Source: Candidatus Cloacimonadota bacterium
Lineage (GTDB): Bacteria > Cloacimonadota > Cloacimonadia > Cloacimonadales > Cloacimonadaceae
Direction of reading: 5' to 3'
Length of the DNA: 52,964 nt
Assembly: GCA_020532545.1 (NCBI GenBank)
Contig: JAJBAW010000018.1
Coordinates: forward strand, 1 to 52,964
In this document: piece after piece, positions 27,901 through 36,889 of the stretch
Numbering within the stretch: the stretch's first letter is position 1
Layout: each line of letters opens with the position of its first letter
The notes under the pieces: model-generated
Seen by the model: only the letters and a program-made list of their open reading frames with translations
The model's database searches: none
Told to the model about the DNA's origin: nothing
Translations under genes and position numbers: made by a program

Positions 27901-28733
27901 CCCAGCCTGCTGAGGCGAAATTCAGCTCTGCCCTGACCAGTAGCAACACCCGCTCCACAAACAGAGCTTTGCTGGGCTACAAAATCTGGCGCCTCATCTC
28001 CGGACAGGAATACAACGAAAGTAGCTGGACCGCGCTCACCCCAGAAACCATCATCAACATAAACTATAGCGATCAGGCCTGGAACAGCCTGACAAATGGC
28101 AACTATAAGTGGGCAGTCAAAGCCATCTACACGGCCGGAGTGAGCTCTGTTCCCGCCTTTTCAAACGCCGTGGTAAAAGAAGTGCTGAGCGGAAACATCG
28201 TGGGCTTTGTGCGCAAAACCAACGGTCAGGGCATTGCCGGCGCCACCATCACCGCCACAGAAAACCACTCTGCCACCACCAATGCCGCCGGTGCCTACAG
28301 CATGCCCCTTCCTGTGGGAGTCTATACCGTTACCGCTTCCGCTACGGGATATACTTCCTTCAGCATGGAAAACGTCACAGTGGCTCCAAATCAGAATACC
28401 ACCCTGAACTTCTCGCTGGAGACCTCTGCCAATGAAAACGAAGTAGCACCCGTCATGGTGACAGCACTGAAGGCAAACTTCCCCAATCCCTTCAATCCGA
28501 CTACCACCATCAGCTATGATCTGAAGGATGCCGGAAAAGTCCGTTTGGATGTGTATAACCTGAAGGGACAACGGGTAAGAACCCTCGTAAGCAAGGAGCA
28601 GCCTTCCGGACGCTACCGCATCGTGTTTGATGCCTGCGATGAACTGGGCAATCCACTCGCCAGCGGCATTTACCTGTATCGCCTGCACACCGGAAGCTAC
28701 CAGAGCACCCGCAAGATGCTCTTGATGGAGTAG
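21942..28733 (+). CDS. Giant modular secreted protein with T9SS/FlgD-like C-terminus
   Basis: 2263 residues, exported by a signal peptide (about 1-25, MKKLICLILVIGAFFAF...). Modules in order: a WYRSFR/RYQSD beta module (about 26-210), an FN3-like segment (210-300), a CUB-like domain (302-422), a CARDB-like domain (423-527), a second WYRSFR module (535-717), a choice-of-anchor-D Ig-like domain (717-824), a cleaved-adhesin/MAM-like domain starting PFTENWD (827-983), a second CARDB (985-1087), a KIWLG module (1090-1267), a second Ig-like domain (1268-1390), a second KIWLG module (1393-1568), two carboxypeptidase-regulatory-like domains (1572-1737), a second cleaved-adhesin segment (1740-1943), FN3 (2007-2082), a third regulatory-like domain (2084-2163) and a FlgD-Ig/sorting module (2167-2263, FPNPFNPTTTISYDL). 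No catalytic domain is evident; adhesin or surface-layer roles are inferred. It is flanked by its own terminator. Confidence 0.85.
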   Translation: MKKLICLILVIGAFFAFSSPASAQANITIGDGAAVNVTTGYPAPYGTWYRSFREQFLYRITEIEDAGGGPGAINSVAFNVASVNNCTAMPNYRIRLKHTTQTELSSNFETGTYQEVFVSNSFMPVTGWNTHTFSTPFVWNGTQNILVDIVTDVITGDYEENASTYYTPTTYNSSLRYQSDYEPAENSSTGNTNLSRSNTRFNMQTIVVTTPPNPAVLVSPANNAVGVMTSSSLNWSSGGGVPTNYKVHFGTQNPPPFVINTQETSYAPTLAINTQYYWQIIPENAIGPAPNCPIWTFQTSGPVIHMSNGTQAVPDGVSYAFFDSGGPDADYSNSENLTFTFTAANPSSTIFVTFSSFVTESNYDFLKIYSGANTSAPQIGPAAGYAGNNIPADIMATNAITFVFTSDGSLPYAGWQASVSAVDLQHDLGIISLTGNQTPSAGTASDYTVRVRNNGSFPESTYTVKLIGTGDVELASMPGTTIQPGQELNLVLSWTPTTIGPTTIWAKVILAGDAIATNNLSSPMNIGVFEPGSNVVTIGGGTYTNTTTGSPTPYGTWYRSFRQQYLYTATDFYGAGGMPGTITALAFNVAALNTCSPMPNYRIRMKLTDAEALTPTFETGDYTTVYTNASYMPILDLNVHTFDTPFFWDGASNVLIDIVTDVTAGSYTQNASVFHTETPVPKALRYQSDSTPAIDGSTGSTDNYQANASFFISPVGGDPLLIVTPSEHDFGTVLFSSTAHRNFLIVNAGGGALGINSISITGSDDFTLTNLPVLPASLNTGNTLNFGLDYSPSTEGLQTAQILITDDTTREVRIVQITGTGLDATIYTLPFTENWDTATAPAFPLGWTRILNSNETYAVLETHIYSPYSAPNCVQFSNSSDANAELILISPVVDDVIDMTDIRVKFMLKGGSNYQIQVGTIVNPANPATFELCETLTAQTVWAEYAVNLSAHTGVGRYIAFRQGITSSYQTVYIDDVIFEEIAPNDLAALTISGNSTPSVNAAAQYTIGVFNNGTATQTDYLVKLFNASNVELASAPGPTLLAGATAAVALSWTPTTQGPTSIYGKVVLVGDINPINDISPSMALAVQPEGILSVTIGEGNELQGVPWEFFYKSSLFQTLYYQDEMAMFGTITALSLYNNFTTNLSNTPIKIWLGTTTSEDLSAGWIDPTSLTLVYDGTINLPSGANTITIPLQTPFTYPGGNLVFYAKRPLDGQYYSSTDDFLAQTIGNNRSRNIYGDGTDYDPMAPPAGSTLFGTFPKATFILTPITGDPVFSVSPSVYNFGDVNLSGSKSKTFNIMNIGGSALGITAISIAGSGAMSLSQIPTLPVSLATGEIASFTVTFTPVMLGVENAIVTITDDLGARHVVFGRAGSQDRTNLRSTHTVALSGTGVNDITIGSGNQTAHFPMDFYWRNSIFETVYTINELSNFVGMITGVKFYNDFDEGLADMPTKIWLGSSTNPDLASGWIPSTDLTLVFDGAVNYPSGQNIISIDFPQMYMHLDSGNLVMMVQRPMDTDWHNYNDNFKCQSEGSSTRTRYDYDDSTEFDPATVSDGQTTSQFPKTTFVVIPGGVGNISGTVTTAGGQPLPGVQVEVVNRRLSTTTNANGEFFIANVLPNDFAVTFSKYTYISQTVNITLVEDETEIINITMQLMPQVTVAGTILASDTGLGIAGASIHLGGYADYSVSSSANGSFSAPAVFANHSYEYIISAAGYTSSSGVIEVGSTNYAMGNITLTEIAYAPNTVAAEINTSYDAINLSWNAPDPNAIEITEGFEGTLFPPENWSQTILNTGPANSLGVLPTWCNFGTITISGSGSVIPSQGIKQAGLWWDYTHQDEWLFTPSFNCPPDAHMSFDTYLNMGSPNEDHYAVKVSTTGGATWTTLWDGAAQPEGLHNYAFPITVGLEQYGGLQIQLAFHAEDPPSDDGLWFPWFIDNIYIGNFIDRLCFEPASPGKHQSSQSFAAADGRFSQQTPDRPSRANLPVMRTQTQPAEAKFSSALTSSNTRSTNRALLGYKIWRLISGQEYNESSWTALTPETIININYSDQAWNSLTNGNYKWAVKAIYTAGVSSVPAFSNAVVKEVLSGNIVGFVRKTNGQGIAGATITATENHSATTNAAGAYSMPLPVGVYTVTASATGYTSFSMENVTVAPNQNTTLNFSLETSANENEVAPVMVTALKANFPNPFNPTTTISYDLKDAGKVRLDVYNLKGQRVRTLVSKEQPSGRYRIVFDACDELGNPLASGIYLYRLHTGSYQSTRKMLLME

Positions 28734-28780
28734 ATAGTAACTAACCTAAGATAACTCTGACCCTATGTGGTCTTAGCCAT

Positions 28781-28808
28781 AGCCCCGGATTCAGGTCCGG
28801 GGCTTTTT
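28781..28808 (+). terminator. Intrinsic terminator after the giant secreted protein
   Basis: agccccgga and tccggggct pair perfectly across a 6-nt loop and are followed by a T-run. It begins 48 bp after the stop codon. Confidence 0.92.
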
Positions 28809-29312
28809 ATTGCCCTCGTGCAGAGCAGAGTTTGAGGCAATCTGCCTTTATTGCTCTGTGATCTTGCGCCCCAAAAACTCAGCTCTCAAGGGGCTTTCCC
28901 TTTACCGTCACCCTGAAGTTCGCCTGGAGATCAGAGGATTTATTCCTGCTATCTCCACGTCATCTACACGACAACCTATAAAGGAATGTATAATGTAGAA
29001 TTTATAATGTAGAATTTCGCATCAACTGCCAATCTGCGTTCCTTCAAACTCAAAACCTCGAGCCCCCCCCCAATCTGTGGAAATTCGTGTAAATTGGTGG
29101 ACAAACCTCAACATTAAAAACTCCAAAATTTATGCCTTCCCTAAATTCTTCACGAGACAGCTCACCAATAATTCCCAATTCTCAATTACCCTTGTCTTTT
29201 CGCAGGAACAGCGTCCTGCACCACGGCCAATTCTCAATTAACCCGATATTCATTTGACACAAATCGGCCATCTGAGAATCTGTACCCAATACTTGTTTTT
29301 AAAGGAAATGCC
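28809..29312. other. Intergenic region with short repeats
   Basis: About 500 bp with no credible gene. It contains a tandem duplication of a 14-bp unit (tataatgtagaatt, 28989-29017), two copies of ccaattctcaatta (near 29174 and 29228), a short hairpin (29202-29219) and A/T-rich sequence before the next gene. The decarboxylase ribosome-binding site AAAGGAA lies at its right end. Confidence 0.6.
29202..29219. repeat. Short hairpin, member of a dispersed family (copy B)
   Basis: gcagga-acagcg-tcctgc. Same design as 21501-21518, with a compensated stem pair change and one loop change. It has no U-tract. Confidence 0.55.
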
Positions 29313-30503
29313 ATGTATAGAGAACCTTATTCTTTCCCTCTTGAACGCTATATAGAGCCTTCAAGATTTGCTCAGATCAAGAAATTCGTCCAGGATATGC
29401 CCACGCCGCTTTTGGTGATGGACACCCGCTTGATCGAGCACAAATATGATGAATTGAGCGCGAATTTCCCCAATGCGGATCTTTATTATGCCGTGAAGGC
29501 GAATCCCATGCCGGAAATTTTGAGATTGCTCAAAGACAAGGGTGCGCACTTTGATATTGCCTCCCGTTATGAGCTGGATCTCATGCTGAGCCTGGGCGTG
29601 GGTCCCGAAAGAATCAGTTTTGGCAATACCATAAAGAAGAAAAGCGACATTGCCTATCTGTATGGTAAGGGCGTGCGGCTTTTCTCTACCGATAGCGAAT
29701 CAGACTTGATCAATATAGCCGAAGCAGCTCCACAAGCCAGGGTATTCTTCAGGATTTTGACGGAAGGAACTGGTGCAGACTGGCCACTTTCCCGGAAATT
29801 TGGTGCCCATGCCGACATCATCTACAACCTCATCCTGCAAGCGCGAGATTTGGGTCTGGAGCCTTATGGGCTCTCCTTTCATGTGGGCTCTCAGCAGCGC
29901 GATATAGGCCAATGGGATGACGCCATCGCCAGATGCAAATATCTCTACGACGCTGTGGCAGAAGATGGTATCGAATTGCAAGTGCTGAATTTGGGGGGTG
30001 GATTTCCCGCCAGCTATGTGGATCCCACCTTTTCCGTGGAAGAATACGCCACTGAGATCATGCGCTTTATCGAAGAAGATTTTGGTGAAAAGATGCCTCA
30101 TATCATCCTGGAACCCGGCCGCTCACTGGTGGCAGATGCCGGCATCATCGTGGCAGAAGTAATCAATATCAGCCGTAAATCCAAGAATAATATGTATCAA
30201 TGGGTCTATTTGGATATCGGGAAATTTGGCGGTTTGATCGAGACTATCGACGAATCCATCAAGTTTCCCATTTATTTTGAAGGCGAAGGCATGGGCGATG
30301 AGATCATCCTGGCCGGGCCGACCTGTGATAGCATGGACGTGCTCTATGAGAATTACAGATACCACATGCCCGAAAATACCGAAGCCGGGGATCGGGTATA
30401 TATCTTTACCACAGGGGCTTATACCCGCAGCTATTCCTCGATCTGCTTCAATGGCTTCCCGCCTCTGCACGCAGTGATCTTTAACGAAGGAGAAAACTCA
30501 TGA
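29313..30503 (+). CDS. Fold-III PLP decarboxylase, ornithine/lysine decarboxylase-like
   Basis: A 396-residue enzyme of the alanine-racemase-fold decarboxylases. The PLP lysine is K62 in YYAVKANP, the glycine loop is LNLGGGFP, the phosphate-side motif is EPGRSLVADAG, and the catalytic cysteine region is GPTCDSMD (C338). These match eukaryotic-type and bacterial ornithine or ornithine/lysine decarboxylases better than diaminopimelate decarboxylase (LysA). Likely product: putrescine (or cadaverine), by decarboxylation in the cytoplasm. The ATG follows AAAGGAA. It overlaps the next gene by 4 bp (ATGA), so they form an operon. Confidence 0.9.
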   Translation: MYREPYSFPLERYIEPSRFAQIKKFVQDMPTPLLVMDTRLIEHKYDELSANFPNADLYYAVKANPMPEILRLLKDKGAHFDIASRYELDLMLSLGVGPERISFGNTIKKKSDIAYLYGKGVRLFSTDSESDLINIAEAAPQARVFFRILTEGTGADWPLSRKFGAHADIIYNLILQARDLGLEPYGLSFHVGSQQRDIGQWDDAIARCKYLYDAVAEDGIELQVLNLGGGFPASYVDPTFSVEEYATEIMRFIEEDFGEKMPHIILEPGRSLVADAGIIVAEVINISRKSKNNMYQWVYLDIGKFGGLIETIDESIKFPIYFEGEGMGDEIILAGPTCDSMDVLYENYRYHMPENTEAGDRVYIFTTGAYTRSYSSICFNGFPPLHAVIFNEGENS

Positions 30504-31588
30504 TGTATCTACCTGTACAGCAAATGCACGAATTTATGATCGCGGTCTTTAGCAAGATCGGAGTACCTACTGAGGAAGCCAAAATCTGCGCTGATGTGCT
30601 GATCGCCAGCGACTTGCGCGGCATCGAATCCCATGGCATCGGCCGGCTGAAGATGTATTATGATCGCATCAAACTGGGCATCCAAAGCCCTGAAACCAAG
30701 ATCGACATCATCAAAGACCGCTATGCCACCGCAGTGTGGGATGGCAATCACGGAATGGGACATGTAGTAGCCCACAAAGCCATGCAAACAGCCATCGATA
30801 AGGCAAAGCTGTATGGTCTGGGCTCTGTGGCCGTGCGCAATTCCACGCACTACGGAATCTGCGGCTACTATGCCGATATGGCCACCCAGCAGGATATGAT
30901 CGGACTCACTTTTACCAATGCCCGCCCCTCGATCTGCCCTACCAATGGCGTAGCTCCGATGTTGGGGACGAATCCCATCTGTTTCGGCGCGCCTACCAAT
31001 CTGCCCTATCCCTTTATCTATGATGCCGCGACCTCCATCTCACAGCGTGGCAAAGTGGAGCAATATGCCCGTGAAGAACGGCCCACTCCGCCCTATTGGG
31101 CTATCAATCGTCAAGGCGAGCCTCAGACAGATACCCTGAAACTTTTGAAAGACCTGGTGGATCAAAGCGCCAGTATGCTGCCTTTGGGCGGCACCGAAGA
31201 AGTGACCGGAAGCCACAAGGGTTACGGCCTGGGCACCATGGTGGAAATCCTGAGTGCCGCACTGCAAAATGGCAGCTATCTGAACGGACTCTGGGGACAG
31301 GACAAGGATGGCAAACCGGCGCCTTACTGCCTGGGACATTTCTTCCTGGCCATCAATATCGATTTCTTTACCGAGCTCGATGATTTCAAAAGAATCAGCA
31401 CAGATATCTGCAAGCAATTGCAGGCTTCAGAACTCTTTCCAGGACGGGATCGCATCTGGGTAGCCGGTGAAAAGGAATATGAGAACGAGCTGCAAGTAAA
31501 ACAGAAAGGCATCCATATTGTCCCGAATTTGGCCAAGGATATACGCGTCATACAAAAAGAACTCGGCTTAAATAATATCGAAATATAA
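30500..31588 (+). CDS. Ldh2-family malate/L-lactate-type dehydrogenase
   Basis: A 362-residue NAD(P)-dependent oxidoreductase of the malate/L-lactate/ureidoglycolate/sulfolactate dehydrogenase (Ldh2) family, unrelated in fold to classical LDH/MDH. Conserved pieces include DLRGIESHGIGRL (His45), NSTHYGICGYYADMA (catalytic-type His117), GTNPICFGAPT, DAATSISQRGKVEQYAREERP and GSHKGYGLGTMVEIL. The exact 2-hydroxy or imino-acid substrate cannot be told; the family also includes delta1-piperideine-2-carboxylate reductases. The ATG at 30500 has AAGGAG 7 nt upstream and overlaps the decarboxylase stop. Linkage to a PLP decarboxylase is unusual. Confidence 0.88.
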   Translation: MMYLPVQQMHEFMIAVFSKIGVPTEEAKICADVLIASDLRGIESHGIGRLKMYYDRIKLGIQSPETKIDIIKDRYATAVWDGNHGMGHVVAHKAMQTAIDKAKLYGLGSVAVRNSTHYGICGYYADMATQQDMIGLTFTNARPSICPTNGVAPMLGTNPICFGAPTNLPYPFIYDAATSISQRGKVEQYAREERPTPPYWAINRQGEPQTDTLKLLKDLVDQSASMLPLGGTEEVTGSHKGYGLGTMVEILSAALQNGSYLNGLWGQDKDGKPAPYCLGHFFLAINIDFFTELDDFKRISTDICKQLQASELFPGRDRIWVAGEKEYENELQVKQKGIHIVPNLAKDIRVIQKELGLNNIEI

Positions 31589-31601
31589 TTTTACTCTTGC
31601 C

Positions 31602-31620
31602 TAAACGAGAGACTCGTTTA
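31602..31620. promoter_or_regulatory. 8-bp perfect dyad upstream of the beta-barrel gene
   Basis: taaacgag and ctcgttta flank a 3-nt loop, 13 bp after the Ldh2-family stop and 42 bp before the next ATG. A loose promoter (TTGCCT at 31597, 16-bp spacer, TATGCT at 31619) would span it, which would make it an operator; it could also be a weak terminator. Confidence 0.35.
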
Positions 31621-31662
31621 TGCTATATCAGAATTAATAAAATAAACATAGGAGACTAAAAC

Positions 31663-32754
31663 ATGAAAAAACTAATCCTCATCCTTATCCCTCTCATGCT
31701 GATCGTAGGACTTTCAGCAATATCATTCGAAATCAGCGGGGAAAACAGAACCCGCGCTGCTATCTATAATGACTATTTCAAACATGATGGTGGCCACGTT
31801 GACAACAGGCTGAATCTCGGCCTTGATGCTCAGCTTCACAAGAACCTTGATGTCAGACTTGCCGTGGAAATCGGCGATACCGTGTGGGGCAATGGCGGTG
31901 GTGGCATCAGCACTGGCGAAAGCATCCACGTCACAGAAGCGTACCTGGATTATCTCATTGATGGCTTCGATGCCAGAATCAAACTGGGTCAAATGTATTG
32001 GATGGACCGTATGGGCCTGGTGATGGATGATTACTTTTCAGGAATAAGCCTTAAGAAAACTCTGGCAAACGACATCAATACCGAATTCATCTGGATGAAA
32101 GTAGCCGAAAACAACAGGATGGCCGATGATGATAGCGATTTGTTCGTACTTCACGCCATGAAAGATGGAGATATGCCCATCGGCATGTACCTGATGTACG
32201 GCAATCACAGAAAGTTTGATTATCAAAACATCACCTTTATGCCTTATCTTGGCATGGAAAAGAATGCCTTAAGCCTGGACGCAGCCCTGTTCGTGGATTT
32301 CCAGATGGGTAAGAACGACGATGAGCTAGGCCTTGGTGGAGCAGCCAAAATGAAGCTTGACATGGATGCCTTTGAATTGGGCGCAGATGTCCTGGTAGCC
32401 GCCGAAAACGGCCTCACCACCATCAGCCCCTGGTACCAAAATGGGCTTTACATCTATGGTATCGGCCAGCATCATGATGGACTCAATCTGTATTGGGGCA
32501 CACCCTATGAAGGTAATGCTGACCTCTTTGCCAGCCTCGTTGGCAACGTCAAAGTTCCGCTTCATGAAAGACTCAGCATCTTTGGTGCAGCCGGTTTCTT
32601 GACCGATCTGGGCATGGAAGTAAATGCAGGAATGGAAGTTGGTTTGATTCGCGATCTGCTCAATATGCAGGTCTATGGCGCCTTTGGTGTTCGTGATGAC
32701 GACGATAGTACCAAAAACTATGCAATCGGTACATCTTTAAAATTAGAGTTTTAA
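31663..32754 (+). CDS. Outer-membrane beta-barrel (porin-like) protein
   Basis: A 363-residue protein with a signal peptide (about 1-19, MKKLILILIPLMLIVGLS) and a mature part of alternating amphipathic strands (FEISGENRTRAAIYND, NRLNLGLDAQLHKNLDVRLAVEIGD, KIKLGQMYW-like strands) ending in a terminal phenylalanine (LKLEF), the usual signal for BAM-dependent barrel insertion. No named porin family is recognised. The ATG has an AGGAG site. It is followed by a strong terminator and preceded by a dyad. Confidence 0.75.
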   Translation: MKKLILILIPLMLIVGLSAISFEISGENRTRAAIYNDYFKHDGGHVDNRLNLGLDAQLHKNLDVRLAVEIGDTVWGNGGGGISTGESIHVTEAYLDYLIDGFDARIKLGQMYWMDRMGLVMDDYFSGISLKKTLANDINTEFIWMKVAENNRMADDDSDLFVLHAMKDGDMPIGMYLMYGNHRKFDYQNITFMPYLGMEKNALSLDAALFVDFQMGKNDDELGLGGAAKMKLDMDAFELGADVLVAAENGLTTISPWYQNGLYIYGIGQHHDGLNLYWGTPYEGNADLFASLVGNVKVPLHERLSIFGAAGFLTDLGMEVNAGMEVGLIRDLLNMQVYGAFGVRDDDDSTKNYAIGTSLKLEF

Positions 32755-32767
32755 TACCCTATAAAAC

Positions 32768-32799
32768 AAAGCCGTTGCATCTGATGGTGCAACGGCTTT
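32768..32799 (+). terminator. Strong bidirectional intrinsic terminator
   Basis: aaagccgttgca and tgcaacggcttt pair perfectly over 12 bp with an 8-nt loop, then T-run. It lies between the convergent beta-barrel and ABC ATPase genes, 13 bp past one stop and 21 bp past the other, and can serve both. Confidence 0.93.
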
Positions 32800-32820
32800 T
32801 TTAATGTCTTGGTATAAATG

Positions 32821-33540
32821 CTATAGTAGCTTACTGATTTGGGCTTTTAGCTGCTTTAGTTGGGCTTCGTCAGTAGCTTTGGGAATCTGTAAACTACCTT
32901 GGAAAAGCCCTGCTTTCATCACTTCCACCCGATCCGACAATTTGATGGCTTCATCGATATCATGAGTCACCAGCAGCACAGTAAGATCCAGTCTTTGCAC
33001 CACTTCGCCTATCCAATCCTGCAAAGAAGCGCGGGTGAGGGCATCCAGATTCGCCAATGGTTCATCCAAAAGCCAGACTTTGGAGCCCGTCATGCAAGTT
33101 CGGGCCAGAGCCACTCTTTGTCTGAGCCCGCCGGAGAGCTGCCAGGGCAGATATTCGGCATAGCTTTCCAGACCGAATACGGGAAGCAATTGTAAGGCTT
33201 TCTGCCTTTCGATCTTGATATCCAGGCCTTTGATGCGACAGGGTAAAAGGACGTTGTCGATCACCTTGAGCCAGGGGAAAAGCAAGTCGTTTTGGGGCAT
33301 ATAGCCCAGGTAGCCGGCTCTTCCGGTAATCTCCTCTCCCTGATAATAGATGCTGCCACTATCCGGCAGGGTGATGCCCGCAAAAAGCTCTAATAAAGTG
33401 GTCTTGCCACAGCCGCTGGAGCCTACAATGCTCACAAATTCGCCTTGCTCCAGGCTCAGATTGATGTCCTTCAGCACTGTAGAAATGGCGCCCTTGAAGA
33501 GATAGGACTTTTTCAGGCCGGTGGCGACTAGGATCTTCAT
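32821..33540 (-). CDS. ABC transporter ATP-binding protein (SsuB/TauB/ThiZ-like)
   Basis: A 239-residue ATPase of the nitrate/sulfonate/taurine/thiamine-precursor importer class. Walker A is GSSGCGKTT, the signature is LSGGLRQR (L replaces the usual Q), Walker B is VWLLDEPLANLD, and the switch His is in LLVTHDIDEAIKLSDR. The TGATG overlap with the upstream binding-protein gene shows coupling. No permease gene is found beside it, unlike typical importers. Confidence 0.92.
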   Translation of the reverse strand: MKILVATGLKKSYLFKGAISTVLKDINLSLEQGEFVSIVGSSGCGKTTLLELFAGITLPDSGSIYYQGEEITGRAGYLGYMPQNDLLFPWLKVIDNVLLPCRIKGLDIKIERQKALQLLPVFGLESYAEYLPWQLSGGLRQRVALARTCMTGSKVWLLDEPLANLDALTRASLQDWIGEVVQRLDLTVLLVTHDIDEAIKLSDRVEVMKAGLFQGSLQIPKATDEAQLKQLKAQISKLL

Positions 33541-34508
33541 CAGGGCTGCAAATATTCGTTGGTATAAGCCTGATCGATGTCTATGGGCTCTGCGATCAGC
33601 TTTTCGTCACTCATCCAATTGCTAAAGCTCTGCCACACACCAGGCAGTTGCATACCCCAATACTCGGCCTCGGCCTGGTATTGATCAGCAAGATAGTGCA
33701 CGCTGGCCTGCACCTGCTGCTTGTTCAGCTCGGGAACGTGTTTGATCAGGATATCAGCGGCCTCTTCTGGCTTCAGGATACAGTATTCATAGCCTCTTTT
33801 CACAGCTTTGAGAAACTTTTTGGCGGTCTTGGCATTGTCCTTCAAATAGTTCTCACTGCTGATCAATACGGGCGTGTAATAGTCAAAGACGGGGTTAAGG
33901 TCTTTCAGAGGGATATAATCGAGCTCTACACCGCGTTGGGCTGCGATCACGCCATCCCAACCGTAATAGATCCACTCAAAATCAGCGTCTTTGCCGATGG
34001 TGGAGAAGAAATCATAGACCCCGGAGATGACCTTCACCTTAGTGATATCAGCTCCTGCCGTTTCCATTACGTTGTTTAGAATGGCAAGCTCGGAGGGACT
34101 GTCCCAACTGCCATAGCGCTTGCCTTCAAAATCCTTTACGGACTTGATATTCGCCTCTTTCAGAGAAGCAAAACCGGAAGTATTGTGCTGGATCACAGCA
34201 GCGATACTCACCAAAGGGATGCCTACGCTGCGGGCCCGGATCACGTTTTCCTGATAGCTAACGCCAAAATGGCTCTTGCCGGTGGCAACGATCTGATCTG
34301 TAATGCTTTGCCCGGGTTGCAGAATCTCCACCTCAAGGCCTTCTTCGGTGAAATAGCCAAGTTCCTGAGCTACATAAAGTCCGGTATGGTTTGTGTTTGG
34401 CGTCCAATCCAGGGTGACACTGACCTTTTCTAAGCTGCCTTGGGATTTGCCACAACCAAACATGGTGAGCAAGAGCAACAAGCTGATTGCCAATATGATC
34501 TGTTTCAT
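33540..34508 (-). CDS. NMT1/THI5-like substrate-binding lipoprotein (ThiY-like)
   Basis: A 322-residue periplasmic binding protein. A lipoprotein signal (MKQIILAISLLLLLTMFGC, Cys19) is followed by VSVTLDWTPNTNHTGLYVA and ELGYFTEEGLEVEILQPGQS, the hallmark of the NMT1/THI5 group that binds thiamine pyrimidine precursors; VSYQENVIRARS is also typical. Ligand assignment to HMP-type pyrimidines is by family. The gene lies 31 bp after the xer stop, with no TPP riboswitch in the gap, and a GGAGAT-type ribosome-binding site precedes it. Confidence 0.88.
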   Translation of the reverse strand: MKQIILAISLLLLLTMFGCGKSQGSLEKVSVTLDWTPNTNHTGLYVAQELGYFTEEGLEVEILQPGQSITDQIVATGKSHFGVSYQENVIRARSVGIPLVSIAAVIQHNTSGFASLKEANIKSVKDFEGKRYGSWDSPSELAILNNVMETAGADITKVKVISGVYDFFSTIGKDADFEWIYYGWDGVIAAQRGVELDYIPLKDLNPVFDYYTPVLISSENYLKDNAKTAKKFLKAVKRGYEYCILKPEEAADILIKHVPELNKQQVQASVHYLADQYQAEAEYWGMQLPGVWQSFSNWMSDEKLIAEPIDIDQAYTNEYLQP

Positions 34509-34539
34509 TTTATCTCCTGTATTTCGTTATATTATTTAG

Positions 34540-36889
<2,350 letters not shown>

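Noticed and set aside
28810-28998. 62-codon frame after the terminator
   Set aside because: Starts just past a strong terminator, no ribosome-binding site, and ends in a tandem A/T repeat.
34509-34539. TPP riboswitch before the THI5-like gene
   Set aside because: Only 31 bp lie between it and the xer stop; there is no room for the aptamer.
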